Positions 1 to 8,122 of a stretch of DNA of 64,000 nt are shown here, piece after piece. The DNA lies in NCBI RefSeq assembly GCF_900188205.1, contig NZ_FZOH01000004.1:186001-250000 (forward strand). Reading direction: 5' to 3'. A program made the translations under genes and the position numbers. Under the pieces are notes generated by a model that saw nothing but the letters and a program-made list of their open reading frames with translations, did not search any database and was not told where the DNA came from. Position 1 is the stretch's first letter, and every line of letters starts with the position of its first letter. The DNA comes from Geodermatophilus saharensis. GTDB lineage: Bacteria > Actinomycetota > Actinomycetes > Mycobacteriales > Geodermatophilaceae.

Positions 1-433
1 CCCCGGGCACGACCAGCGCGCGCAGCCCGAGCTGCTCGGCGAAGGTCTTCTGGTCGAAGTACCCGACGACGCTGGTGATGCCGGTGTCGTCGACGGTGAT
101 GACGTCGATCCCGGGCAGGTCGCACCGGGCTCCGGTCGGCTGCGGCAGCCCCGGCAACGGGCCGGTGTTGGTGCCCTGCAGGCGCCACCGGGCGAACACC
201 CGGTTCCCGTCGACGGCGAGGTCCTCACCGGCGAAGACCAGGTCGGGGAAGGCGGCGACCAGGCCGGCCACCATCCCGGCGACCGCCGCCCGGGGCAGTG
301 GCACGGGCAGCGTGGGGTCGAGGTAGGTGCCGTCCTCGGCGAAGCAGGCGGCGACCTCCGCCCCGTCGTGGGCGTTCCAGGCACGGGTGTAGCGCTCGGC
401 CGTCTCGGCGGCCAGCAGCGACGTCGGGACCAT
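1..433 (-). CDS. SnoaL-like (NTF2 fold) protein, partial at left edge
   Basis: The minus-strand frame opens with ATG at 433 and is still open at base 1, so only the first 144 or so residues are visible. The N-terminus has the usual SnoaL/polyketide-cyclase-like layout: a first helix with YTRAWNAHD, then CFAEDGTYLDP, a second helix ending FPDL, and strands around VFARWRLQGTNTG and SVVGYFDQKTF. This fold is shared by SnoaL cyclases, steroid isomerases and ester cyclases, so the substrate cannot be named. The visible part nearly reaches the usual family length of about 130-150 residues. The gene is separated from the next minus-strand gene by about 70 bases and may be its downstream partner. Confidence 0.7.
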   Translation of the reverse strand, partial: MVPTSLLAAETAERYTRAWNAHDGAEVAACFAEDGTYLDPTLPVPLPRAAVAGMVAGLVAAFPDLVFAGEDLAVDGNRVFARWRLQGTNTGPLPGLPQPTGARCDLPGIDVITVDDTGITSVVGYFDQKTFAEQLGLRALVVPG

Positions 434-506
434 GTGTCTCTCCCCTCGAGTCCGACGCCAGGGACGGTGCCGCCGGGCGGTGCTCACCCACCAGCCCGCC
501 GACTGC

Positions 507-2621
507 TCACCCCTGCCCACCGGTGCCCGCCCGGCCGCGGCACGCCGCGGACCGGGCGTCGAGCTCCTGCTGCCACAGCCGCGCGGCGACCCGCTGCACG
601 CCCCCGGCGAGGTGACGCCGGTACGTGCTGAAGGGGACGCCGAGCAGCTCCGCGGCCCGCTCCTGGGTGGGCGCCGGCCGCACGTACGTCCGGTCCACGG
701 CGCGGTACAGCCTGTCGCCGTCCGGTTCCCGGCGCAGGGCGTCGACCGCCTCGCCGACGACGTCGACGAGGCGGTGCACGGCCGGCTCGTGGCCCCGGAC
801 CAGCCGGGAGCCCAGCAGCGGGTTGCCGGCGAGGGCCTCCGGCCGCGGCAGGGAGCGCAGGGCCGCCCGCACCGCCGCGGTGAAGGCGGCCTCGTCCAGC
901 AGCGGCGCGGGCAGGGGCGCGGCCGCGGCGGCCGCCGGGTCGAAGGAGCCGCCGACGAGGCGCTGGCCCAGCACGTTGAACCACGCCCGCACCGACCGCG
1001 CCCGCCAGTCGTGGGCGAACAGGGTCTCGCGGCGCCCGCCGACCTCGGCGTCCACGGCCCGGGCGTGGTCGACGTGCGCGAAGTGCGGGGTCCAGAGGTC
1101 GGCGTCGCGGAACGTGCAGAACGTCCACGCCGCGCCGTCGGCGACCCAGCCCGCCGAGGTGCGCACCGACATGAGGGTGGTGACCGGCGAGGGGCGCTCG
1201 TGGCGGTCGGGGTCCTCGAGGAACCGCGCGATGCCGATCCGCTCGCCCGGGCCGACCGGGCCGGCGCGGTCGGTGTGCGCCCACGCGGCGGCCACCACGG
1301 GATCGGCGCGGACCTCGTCGTCGTCCCGGGTGTCCAGCAGCAGCCAGGCGCCGACGGCGACCGGCTCGGTGCGGCCGGCCGGGCGGTAGACCCGGAAGGC
1401 CTCGGGCCGGCGGGCCAGCCAGAAGCGCGCCACGGCCGCGCTCGCGGGTCCCTCGGCGCGCTCGACGAGCGCGAGCAGCCGCTCGGCATCTCCCGGGCGC
1501 GGCCGGTCCTCCCACACCGAGTCGGTGTCCTCGCACGGCAGGTAGCGGGCGAACGACGGCTCGCTGCGCTGCAGGTAGTACAGCTCGTGGACGGCCCGGA
1601 GCAGTTCGGTGCCGCGGCTGCGCAGGATCCGCCCCACCACGTGCCGGCGCACCCGCCAGTTGAGCTCGACGTGGGCCCGGGGGTCGCGCCAGCGGAGGTC
1701 GGCGTCGACGACGTCGCGCACGAGGTCGTGCGGGTGCAGTCCCGACCGGCCCTGGGTGACGAAGGACAGGCCGCGCAGCCAGGTGAACAGCGCGCCGGCG
1801 TCGTCCACGTCGAGGGCGGCGCGCAGCAGCTCCTCGGTGGTCGACTCGGCGTGCGCGCACACCTGCAGGGCGCGGCGGTGGTCCGGGCCGGGGACGGTGC
1901 TGACGAAGCGCTCCACCAGCCGCGCGACGACGTCGGCCGCGCCGGCCTCCCAGCCGCCGTCGCCGTCACCGTCGACCTCGGCGGCCAGGGCCAGCGCGAG
2001 CGGGTGACCGCGGCCGAAGGCGAGGACCTGCTCGTGCCGCTCGCGCGGCAGGCCGCGGGCGGTGAGGAACGCCCGGGCCTCGGCGGGTGAGAGCGGGTCG
2101 AGGGGCAGCACGCGGGCGAGGCCGTGCCAGCCGGGGTCGGCGGTCCACCCGGCCGCGGGGCGGTCGCGGCCGGCGACGACGACCAGCGCGTCCCCCGGCA
2201 GCCGCGGCAGCAGCGACTCCCGGATCCAGGGGTCGAGCGGGGCCAGCCGCTCGTAGGTGTCGACCAGCAGGACCGGTCGCGGCCCCTCGGCGAGTGCGGT
2301 GACCGGGTCGGCGTCGTCCGGCAGGTGCAGCGCCTGCCGCAGCGCGGCCTCGACGCCCTCCGACGACACCGGTACGTCGCGGCCGTCGAGGCGGAGCACC
2401 CGGGCGCCCTCGCGGCGCGCGGTCTCGGCGTACCGGTCGAGCAGCGCGGACTTCCCGATCCCGCCGGGACCCCACAGGAACAGCAGCGCGACGGCGTCGT
2501 CGGACAGGGCGGCCCGGAAGGCCGCCAGCTCCCGCTCCCGGCCGGTGAACAGCCGCTCGCGCTCCCGGCGCAGGCGCTCGCCGAGGGTGGTGCCCCGCGA
2601 GCGGTCGGGAGACCCGTCCAT
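507..2621 (-). CDS. STAND-like AAA ATPase with C-terminal helix-turn-helix-like region
   Basis: A predicted protein of 704 residues from the ATG at 2621; an in-frame upstream start at 2693 would add 24 residues. A P-loop GPGGIGKSALL lies near residues 51-61 and a Walker B strand VLLVDTYE near 117-124, followed by LVVVAGRDRP, the pattern of STAND/NACHT-like NTPases that often act as signal-sensing regulators. The middle is Ala/Arg-rich helical sequence without a recognised sensor. The last 70 residues contain TQERAAELLGVPFSTYRRHL, which reads like a helix-turn-helix or sigma-4-like segment, suggesting a DNA-binding output. No ligand or target can be named. It is divergent from rtcB, with about 220 bases between the starts. 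Confidence 0.7.
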   Translation of the reverse strand: MDGSPDRSRGTTLGERLRRERERLFTGRERELAAFRAALSDDAVALLFLWGPGGIGKSALLDRYAETARREGARVLRLDGRDVPVSSEGVEAALRQALHLPDDADPVTALAEGPRPVLLVDTYERLAPLDPWIRESLLPRLPGDALVVVAGRDRPAAGWTADPGWHGLARVLPLDPLSPAEARAFLTARGLPRERHEQVLAFGRGHPLALALAAEVDGDGDGGWEAGAADVVARLVERFVSTVPGPDHRRALQVCAHAESTTEELLRAALDVDDAGALFTWLRGLSFVTQGRSGLHPHDLVRDVVDADLRWRDPRAHVELNWRVRRHVVGRILRSRGTELLRAVHELYYLQRSEPSFARYLPCEDTDSVWEDRPRPGDAERLLALVERAEGPASAAVARFWLARRPEAFRVYRPAGRTEPVAVGAWLLLDTRDDDEVRADPVVAAAWAHTDRAGPVGPGERIGIARFLEDPDRHERPSPVTTLMSVRTSAGWVADGAAWTFCTFRDADLWTPHFAHVDHARAVDAEVGGRRETLFAHDWRARSVRAWFNVLGQRLVGGSFDPAAAAAAPLPAPLLDEAAFTAAVRAALRSLPRPEALAGNPLLGSRLVRGHEPAVHRLVDVVGEAVDALRREPDGDRLYRAVDRTYVRPAPTQERAAELLGVPFSTYRRHLAGGVQRVAARLWQQELDARSAACRGRAGTGGQG

Positions 2622-2843
2622 GCGCCCGTCGCCTCGCTCGTCCCGGTCACGACTGGGGAGGACGACGCTACCGGCGGTGACCGCGCCTCCCAAGCCGTTC
2701 GCTCACCACCGCGACCGTGCGGCGGGGTCCGCGGACCGGCGTCGGGGTAATCGGCTCGCGGCGCGCGAGCCGAGCGCGTCCGCTGCACCGGCCCACCGAC
2801 GCACCGCGGGGACCGGGCCCCGCACAGGAGAAGAAGAAGGACC

Positions 2844-4001
2844 ATGGAGCAGATCACCGAACGCCTGCTCAACTGGGCGTCCATCCTCGAGCCGGCCACC
2901 CGGGAGCAGGCCGAGCGCACCGCCTCGATGCCGTTCATCCACCCGCACGTGGCGCTCATGCCCGACGCGCACCTGGGGCTGGGGGCCACGGTCGGCTCGG
3001 TCATCCCCACCGACGGGGCGATCATCCCGGCCGCGGTCGGGGTGGACATCGGCTGCGGGATGATGGCGGTCCGCACCCAGTTCACCGGCGACGACGTCCG
3101 CGGCCGGAACCTGGCGACGCTGCACGGGCAGATCGCGCGGGCGATCCCGCTGTCGGCCGGCCGGTACAACCGGAAGCTCCGCGACACCGCGGCCGTGCGC
3201 GCGGAGGAACTGCGGGCGATGCCCGGGGCCGACCAGGCCGACGGCGCGGCCTCGAACTGGCCGCTGCAGCTGGGGTCGCTGGGCTCGGGCAACCACTTCA
3301 TCGAGGTCTCCCTCGACGAGGCCGACCGGGTCTGGCTGTTCCTGCACTCCGGTTCGCGCGGGGTGGGCAACCGGCTGGCGCAGCGGCACATCCGGGTGGC
3401 GCGGGACCGCTGCGCCGGCACGGACCTGCCCGACCGCGACCTCGCCTACCTCGAGGAGGGCGAGCCGGAGTTCGCCGCCTACATCGAGGCGCTGCACTGG
3501 GCGCAGCGGTTCGCCGCGCTCAACCGCGAGGAGATGATGGACCGCGTCGCCGAGCAGGTCTCCCGGTTCCTCACCGAGGAGGTCCGGCGCGAGCAGGTGG
3601 TGCAGTGCCACCACAACTACACCGAGCGGGAGACCCACGCCGGCCGCGAGGTGTGGCTGTCGCGCAAGGGGGCGATCTCGGCGCGGCGGGGTCAGTGGGG
3701 GCTGATCCCGGGGTCGATGGGCGCGGCGTCCTACGTCGTCGTCGGCCGGGGGAACCCGGAGTCGCTGACGTCGGCGCCGCACGGTGCCGGCCGGGCGTTC
3801 TCGCGGACCGCCGCGCGCAAGCAGTTCAGCCGGGCCGACCTCGACCGGCGCATGGCGGGCATCGCCTGGGGCCGCTCCGACGCGTTCCTCGACGAGCACC
3901 CGGACGCCTACAAGGCGATCGACGTCGTCATGGCCGACGCCGCCGCCCTGGTGGAGATCCGGCACACGCTGCGCCAGGTGGTCAACGTCAAGGGCGACTG
4001 A
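2844..4001 (+). CDS. rtcB: RtcB-family RNA ligase
   Basis: RtcB joins RNA 2',3'-cyclic phosphate or 3'-phosphate ends to 5'-OH ends using GTP and Mn2+. The 385-residue protein carries the expected family motifs: VDIGCGM with the metal cysteine C71, GSGNHF with H151, LHSGSRGVGN with H168, CHHNYTERETH near 255-265, and the probable guanylylated histidine H313 in SAPHGAGRAFSR. This length matches the short bacterial RtcB subfamily. The start is supported by a purine-rich Shine-Dalgarno stretch (GGAGAAGAAGAAGG) just upstream of the ATG. No archease or RtcA gene is adjacent. The SMP-30 gene follows after 26 bases, so the two probably share a transcript. Confidence 0.93.
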   Translation: MEQITERLLNWASILEPATREQAERTASMPFIHPHVALMPDAHLGLGATVGSVIPTDGAIIPAAVGVDIGCGMMAVRTQFTGDDVRGRNLATLHGQIARAIPLSAGRYNRKLRDTAAVRAEELRAMPGADQADGAASNWPLQLGSLGSGNHFIEVSLDEADRVWLFLHSGSRGVGNRLAQRHIRVARDRCAGTDLPDRDLAYLEEGEPEFAAYIEALHWAQRFAALNREEMMDRVAEQVSRFLTEEVRREQVVQCHHNYTERETHAGREVWLSRKGAISARRGQWGLIPGSMGAASYVVVGRGNPESLTSAPHGAGRAFSRTAARKQFSRADLDRRMAGIAWGRSDAFLDEHPDAYKAIDVVMADAAALVEIRHTLRQVVNVKGD

Positions 4002-4027
4002 GTCCTCCCCGGGCCCTACGGTGGCTC

Positions 4028-4927
4028 ATGGCCGAGCGCGCGATCAGGACGGTGCTGACCGGCGGCGGGTTCTTCGAGGGCCCGCGCTGGCACGACGGCA
4101 CGTGGTGGGTGTCGGACTTCTACCGGCGGACGGTCAGCCGGGTGACCGCCGACGGCGACGAGACGGTGCAGTTCGAGGTCCCCGGGCAGCCCTCGGGCCT
4201 GGGCTGGCTGCCCGACGGGTCCCTGGTCGTGGTCTCCATGAGGACCCACGAGCTGCTGCGGTGGGACGGCTCGTCGCTGACGCCCCACGCCGACCTCTCG
4301 GAGCACTGCGGCGGGCACCTCAACGACCTCGTGGTCGACGACGCCGGGCACGTCTTCGTCGGCGACTTCGGCTTCGACCTCATGGGCGGCGGGACGCCCA
4401 CGGCCGCGTCGATCAAGCGGGTCGACCCCGACGGGACGGTGTCCGTGGCCGCCGACGGGCTGCGGTTCCCGAACGGCTCGGTGATCACCCCCGACGGCGG
4501 CACGCTCCTCGTCGGGGAGAGCTTCGGCAACCGCTACACCGCGTTCGACCTCGCGCCCGACGGCTCGCTCACCAACCGCCGGGTGTGGGCCTCCCTCGGC
4601 CCCGAGGTCACCGGGCGCACCACCGAGGAGGCGCTCGCGCAGCTCGTCGTCGCGCCCGACGGCTGCACCCTCGACGCCGAGGGGCGCGTCTGGGCGGCCG
4701 ACGCCGTGGGCGGCCGCGTCGTGCGGGTGGCCGAGGGCGGGGAGATCCTCGACGCCGTCGCCGCGCCCGAGGGGCTGGGCGTGTTCGCCTGCATGCTCGG
4801 CGGCGAGGACGGCCGGACGCTGCTCATGTGCGCGGCGCCGGACTTCCTCGAGCACAACCGCGCGCCGGCCCGAGAGGCGGTGCTGCTGGCCACGGAGGTC
4901 GACGTCCCCCACGCCGGCCGACCGTGA
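4028..4927 (+). CDS. SMP-30/gluconolactonase family protein
   Basis: A 299-residue six-bladed beta-propeller of the SMP-30/gluconolactonase/LRE family, which hydrolyses sugar lactones or related esters using one divalent metal. The expected metal ligands are visible: the glutamate in GGGFFEGPRWHDG, the asparagine in GGHLNDLVVDDAGHVFVGD, and the aspartate in CTLDAEGRVWAAD. Repeated DG(S/T)L turns mark the blades. The reading frame is open far upstream through rtcB, but the family N-terminus starts at the ATG at 4028 (MAERAIRTVLTGGGFFEGP), so the upstream part is a shadow. The substrate cannot be told from sequence. Confidence 0.88.
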   Translation: MAERAIRTVLTGGGFFEGPRWHDGTWWVSDFYRRTVSRVTADGDETVQFEVPGQPSGLGWLPDGSLVVVSMRTHELLRWDGSSLTPHADLSEHCGGHLNDLVVDDAGHVFVGDFGFDLMGGGTPTAASIKRVDPDGTVSVAADGLRFPNGSVITPDGGTLLVGESFGNRYTAFDLAPDGSLTNRRVWASLGPEVTGRTTEEALAQLVVAPDGCTLDAEGRVWAADAVGGRVVRVAEGGEILDAVAAPEGLGVFACMLGGEDGRTLLMCAAPDFLEHNRAPAREAVLLATEVDVPHAGRP

Positions 4928-4941
4928 TCTTCAGCCGGAAT

Positions 4942-4984
4942 CACTGCAGGGGGTCCCGCCGGCACGGCGGAACCCCCTGCAGTG
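4942..4984. terminator. bidirectional hairpin terminator
   Basis: Two 20-base arms (4942-4961 and 4965-4984) pair with a single mismatch around a 3-base loop. The hairpin lies exactly between two convergent genes ending at 4927 and 4994. There is no clear T-tract, as is usual in GC-rich actinobacteria. Confidence 0.85.
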
Positions 4985-4993
4985 GTGTCGTGG

Positions 4994-5650
4994 TCAGCCC
5001 AGGGCGACCGTGACGCCGCCGGAGAACATGGAGTCGTGCAGCTCGATCGAGCTGGGCACCATGCCCGCCGGGACGTCGAAGACCACCTTGCTGGCGAGCG
5101 TGTTGCCGGGGTTGATCTCCTCGTACAGCGACGAGGACTCCGGCAGGTAGAACGCGGCCTCGGTGTCGGCGCTGAACTCCTGACCCTCCGCGTTGAAGAG
5201 CTTGGCGTTGTCACCGAGGAAGCTCTGCGCCTCGCTGCCGATGTTGGTGACCGCCAGGTCGACGATGCAGAACTGGCCCTGCGCCTGCTCGTTCAGGTAC
5301 TCGCTCCCGATCGAGGTCTGGCTGCAGTCGACGCCGTTGACGACGAACTGGAAGTCGCCGTCGAGGGCGGGCTGGCCGATGCCGACGCTCGCCTCGTCGG
5401 CTGCCGACTCGCCCGAGGTGGCCGGTTCGTCGGCCGGTGCGGCAGAACCGTCAGCCGGGGCCGAACCGCCGGTCGTCGCCGCGTCCCCACTGGTGGAGGA
5501 GTCACCCGACGAGTCGCCGCCCTTCGGCGCCACGATGGCGATGACGGCGATCACCGCGAGGACGATGAACCAGGCCCTCTTGTAGAACGGCTTCTTGGCC
5601 GGGGCGGGAGCCGGCATGGGCTGCTGCGGAACCGGCGGAGAGTAGGTCAT
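4994..5650 (-). CDS. membrane-anchored DUF4352 protein
   Basis: A 218-residue protein starting at the ATG at 5650. A Pro/Ala-rich cytoplasmic N-terminus (MTYSPPVPQQPMPAP) is followed by one transmembrane segment (AWFIVLAVIAVIAIVAP, about residues 30-46), a low-complexity Ser/Thr/Ala/Gly linker to about residue 95, and a beta-rich extracellular domain. That domain has the DUF4352/telokin-like pattern: FQFVVNGVDCSQT, QFCIVDLAVTNIGSEAQSF, and PGNTLASKVVFDVP. The two cysteines may form a disulphide. Related proteins are cell-surface proteins of unknown function. Upstream in-frame starts would add 46 residues without family similarity. Confidence 0.82.
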   Translation of the reverse strand: MTYSPPVPQQPMPAPAPAKKPFYKRAWFIVLAVIAVIAIVAPKGGDSSGDSSTSGDAATTGGSAPADGSAAPADEPATSGESAADEASVGIGQPALDGDFQFVVNGVDCSQTSIGSEYLNEQAQGQFCIVDLAVTNIGSEAQSFLGDNAKLFNAEGQEFSADTEAAFYLPESSSLYEEINPGNTLASKVVFDVPAGMVPSSIELHDSMFSGGVTVALG

Positions 5651-5843
5651 GACATCCCCCGAGGGTGAGAGCCCGGGGCGGAGGATGGCTGCACTCACGA
5701 CGTGCCGCGTCGCCTCCGGGCGTGACGGTGGCACCCTGACACGCTCTCGTGTCGGAACTGGCAAAAGCCGGAACCGAGTCGTCCTCATGACTCACTACGT
5801 CCCCACCGGTCGCCCCCGACCCGCGGGTGGTCCGGAGACGCAC

Positions 5844-5879
5844 CACGCCCCCCGTCCCGGGTGTGGGACGGGGGGCGTG
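5844..5879. terminator. perfect 15-bp GC hairpin terminator
   Basis: Arms 5844-5858 and 5865-5879 are perfectly complementary around a 6-base loop. The hairpin lies immediately downstream of the small minus-strand gene ending at 5894. Confidence 0.85.
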
Positions 5880-5893
5880 AGGAGCGGTGTGGC

Positions 5894-6046
5894 TCAGTAG
5901 GCGCGACCGCTCGTCCCGCGCTTCTTGTTCTTGCTCTGGTAGTCGCGGATGAACTGCTTGATCTTGGCCTGGTTCTGCGGCTTCTGGAGCTCCTGCACCA
6001 CCTTGGCGGCGACACCCGAAGCCACGAGCTTCCTCAACATCCCCAC
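5894..6046 (-). CDS. small basic protein, about 50 residues
   Basis: A short Lys/Gln-rich protein beginning VGMLRKLVASGVAAKVVQ and continuing with ELQKPQNQAKIKQFI. The GTG at 6046 is preferred because a strong AGGAGG lies about 5 bases upstream; an in-frame ATG two codons later is the alternative. The predicted protein is mostly one amphipathic helix with a basic tail (SKNKKRGTSGRAY) and no signal peptide. It is bracketed by its own terminator and a good ribosome-binding site, which argues for a real gene. Function is unknown. Confidence 0.65.
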   Translation of the reverse strand: MGMLRKLVASGVAAKVVQELQKPQNQAKIKQFIRDYQSKNKKRGTSGRAY

Positions 6047-6326
6047 GGGGTCCTCCTCTGTCGGTTGCCTGTCCGGTGCCCCGTCAACGTGCGGTGCAAC
6101 CGTGGGGATCCCGGCGCCTGGGCTCCCCCGTGCGTGGCGGGCCGCTGACGGCGCGTGCAGACGCACCGTTGCGTCCTTTCTCTTCCCGCCCGGCGTGTCC
6201 GCGACGGCGCGTCGGCGGGAGGACGGCGGGGATCCCGGTGTCCGTGCTGGTCGGAGCCGGTGTCCCGTCTCGCGACCGGTGTCAAGTCCCGGGAGCCGGT
6301 CCGGGCGTGGCGGACCCCCGGTCCGG

Positions 6327-6355
6327 TTGAGGGGTCCGGGACCCCTCCCTACCGT
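6327..6355 (+). promoter_or_regulatory. candidate promoter for the riboswitch and NlpC/P60 transcript
   Basis: TTGAGG at 6327-6332 and TACCGT at 6350-6355 are separated by 17 bases, a good spacing for a vegetative actinobacterial sigma factor. It lies about 50 bases upstream of the riboswitch, as expected for a leader RNA. Confidence 0.5.
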
Positions 6356-6404
6356 CGTCGCGGTCCGGCCAGGGTCCTCCGTCACGCCCTGTGTGACACC
6401 CGCC

Positions 6405-6545
6405 GGACACGCCGAACCGGGCACCGGCACGAGAGCCGGTACCCGGGCCGGGGACCCACCGCAGTCCTGGGGTGGAGCGCGATCCGTCGCGCCGGGCGAC
6501 TCCCCCGTCCGAACCCGTCAGCTAACCCGGTAGGCGGCCGTGGAG
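6405..6545 (+). promoter_or_regulatory. ydaO/yuaA-type cyclic di-AMP riboswitch
   Basis: The leader contains hallmark conserved blocks of the class: a CGCCGAACC-like opening near 6409-6418, GGGGACCCACC near 6450-6460 paired with CCTGGGGTGGA near 6467-6477, and the highly conserved block from 6511 (AACCCGTCAGCTAACC, then GGTAGGC). It ends about 20 bases before the NlpC/P60 start, and this riboswitch commonly precedes cell-wall hydrolases in actinobacteria. By family knowledge, c-di-AMP binding turns expression down, linking wall remodelling to osmotic or K+ signalling. Confidence 0.9.
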
Positions 6546-6564
6546 AACAGGAGAACCGTCGTCG

Positions 6565-7080
6565 ATGACGACTGCACGCACGTCCACCACCCGCCGCTCG
6601 TTCCGCGGCATCGCCGTCGCCGCCATCGCCGGAGCCGGCATCGTCCTCTCGCCCCTCCCGGCCTCGGCGAACTCGGGTGGTGGGACGGCGACCGCGACCG
6701 TGGCCGCCGCCCCGGCGGTCGCCCCCAACGCCGCGGCCCAGGTCGCCGTGGACACCGCGCTCGCCCAGGTCGGTGACCCGTACGTCTACGGCGCCACCGG
6801 TCCGAACGCCTTCGACTGCTCGGGCCTGACCAGCTTCGCCTACAAGGCGGCCGGCATCTCGATCCCGCGCACCTCGAAGCTCCAGTCGACCTTCGGCACC
6901 GCGGTGGCCAAGTCCGACCTGCAGCCGGGTGACCTGGTCTTCTTCTACAGCCCGGTGTCGCACGTGGGCATGTACATCGGCAACGGCCAGATGGTCCACG
7001 CCTCGACCGCCGGCAAGCCGGTCGCCGTCGTCGACCTCGACTCGATGCCGAGCTACGCGGGCGCCCGCCGCGTCGCCTGA
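6565..7080 (+). CDS. secreted NlpC/P60 peptidoglycan endopeptidase
   Basis: A 171-residue precursor. Residues 1-36 form a signal peptide with a basic start, a hydrophobic stretch GIAVAAIAGAGIVLSPLP and an ASA cleavage site. A short Ala/Thr linker follows, then a minimal NlpC/P60 domain. The catalytic triad is visible: Cys85 in NAFDCSGL, His133 in VSHVGMYIG and a third polar residue, His145, in QMVHAS. The enzyme is expected to cut D-Glu/diamino-acid bonds in cell-wall stem peptides. It has no LysM, SH3 or coiled-coil targeting domain. Expression should be controlled by the c-di-AMP riboswitch immediately upstream; the Shine-Dalgarno is ACAGGAGAA. Confidence 0.93.
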   Translation: MTTARTSTTRRSFRGIAVAAIAGAGIVLSPLPASANSGGGTATATVAAAPAVAPNAAAQVAVDTALAQVGDPYVYGATGPNAFDCSGLTSFAYKAAGISIPRTSKLQSTFGTAVAKSDLQPGDLVFFYSPVSHVGMYIGNGQMVHASTAGKPVAVVDLDSMPSYAGARRVA

Positions 7081-7091
7081 CGCACCTCAGG

Positions 7092-7130
7092 CAGGGTGCC
7101 CCGGCCGGCCTCCCCGGCCGGGGCACCCTG
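7092..7130 (+). terminator. 17-bp hairpin terminator after the NlpC/P60 gene
   Basis: Arms 7092-7108 and 7114-7130 are perfectly complementary with a 5-base loop. It lies 12 bases after the stop of the NlpC/P60 gene and only 6 bases before the likely start of the PfkB gene. Confidence 0.85.
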
Positions 7131-7136
7131 GTTGCC

Positions 7137-8048
7137 GTGGACCACGGGACCGACCCCGGGTGGCCCCGGCGCGCCGGCTCCGGTCCGGTCGTGGCGGTGG
7201 GCAAGCTCGTCGCCGACCAGCTGCTCGAGCTCAGTGAGCCGCTGCGGGCGGGGAGTCAGCAGCGGGTGGTGCGGACGACGACGGCGGGCGGGGCGCCGGC
7301 CAACGTCACGGCGACCCTGACCCGGCTCGGCACCCCGGCGCGGCTGGCCGGGTGGGCCGGGGCGGACCCGCTCGCCGACACGCTGCTCGCCGGCCTGGCC
7401 GCGCGGGGCGTGCAGACGGCGGTGGTCCGCCGCGGCCGGGCGCCGCTGTCGACGGTCCTCGTCCACCCCGACGGCGAGCGGACGCCGCTCACCGACCGGG
7501 GTGAGGGCGGCCTGACGCCGGACGACGTCCGCGCCGGGTGGCTCGCCGACGCCGCCGTCGTCCACCTGGACGGCTACGACCTGCTGCGCTTCCCGGACGC
7601 GCTGATGACCGTCGCCTCCCTCGCGCGCGACGCCGACGTGCCGGTCAGCGCCGACGTCGCGGCCGCGGCGCGGATCGAGCGGCACGGGGTCGAGGCCTAC
7701 CGCGAGCTGCTCACCGGGCTGCGGCCGGACCTCCTGTTCTGCAACGCCGCCGAGGCCGCGGTGCTGGGTCTGCTCGGCGACCCGCCCCCGTGGGCGCCGC
7801 CGCTGGTCGTCGTGCACACCGGCGCACGCCCCACCCGGGTGCTCACGCCGGCGGGTGTGTGGCAGGTGCCGGTGGCGCCGCTGCCCGAGGGGCGGCTGCG
7901 CGACACGACCGGCTGCGGTGACGCCCTCGCCGCCGGGGTGCTGGCCGGCTGGCGCGCCGGGGAGCCGGTGCTGGCCGCGGTCCGGACCGGGCACGAGGCG
8001 GCCGCGGTGGTCGCCGGCGTGCTCGGCGGCCAGCCCCCGCCCCCATAA
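7137..8048 (+). CDS. PfkB-family carbohydrate kinase
   Basis: A 303-residue ribokinase-like protein that would phosphorylate a sugar or nucleoside with ATP. Visible family features are an N-terminal strand VVAVGKLVADQ, the glycine pair in TTTAGGAPANVTATLTRLG (PfkB signature 1 region), and DTTGCGDALAAG near residue 258, which supplies the anion hole and catalytic aspartate (signature 2). The substrate is not predictable. The ATG at 7137 lacks a clear Shine-Dalgarno and sits directly behind a strong hairpin, so translation might start further down, closer to the VVAVG strand. Confidence 0.88.
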   Translation: MDHGTDPGWPRRAGSGPVVAVGKLVADQLLELSEPLRAGSQQRVVRTTTAGGAPANVTATLTRLGTPARLAGWAGADPLADTLLAGLAARGVQTAVVRRGRAPLSTVLVHPDGERTPLTDRGEGGLTPDDVRAGWLADAAVVHLDGYDLLRFPDALMTVASLARDADVPVSADVAAAARIERHGVEAYRELLTGLRPDLLFCNAAEAAVLGLLGDPPPWAPPLVVVHTGARPTRVLTPAGVWQVPVAPLPEGRLRDTTGCGDALAAGVLAGWRAGEPVLAAVRTGHEAAAVVAGVLGGQPPPP

Positions 8049-8073
8049 GTGCCTTTATCGCGATATCGGCACT
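8048..8073. terminator. 26-bp interrupted palindrome overlapping the PfkB stop codon
   Basis: AGTGCC and GGCACT flank a TATCGCGATA core, giving a nearly perfect palindrome that begins at the last base of the TAA stop. It is likely a bidirectional terminator between the convergent PfkB and DUF732 genes. A related element with the same arms occurs at 12081-12106. Confidence 0.6.
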
Positions 8074-8122
8074 CCTCCAGGCCGGCAGCCGGTCCCTCGG
8101 GTGCTCGCCGTGGGCCTGGGGA

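Noticed and set aside
432-2090. Long plus-strand frame
   Set aside because: Antisense to the STAND ATPase gene with low-complexity translation and no ribosome-binding site.
2717-4027. Upstream extension of the SMP-30 frame through rtcB
   Set aside because: Translation is Arg/Ala/Gly-rich and overlaps rtcB completely; SMP-30 family similarity begins at the ATG at 4028.
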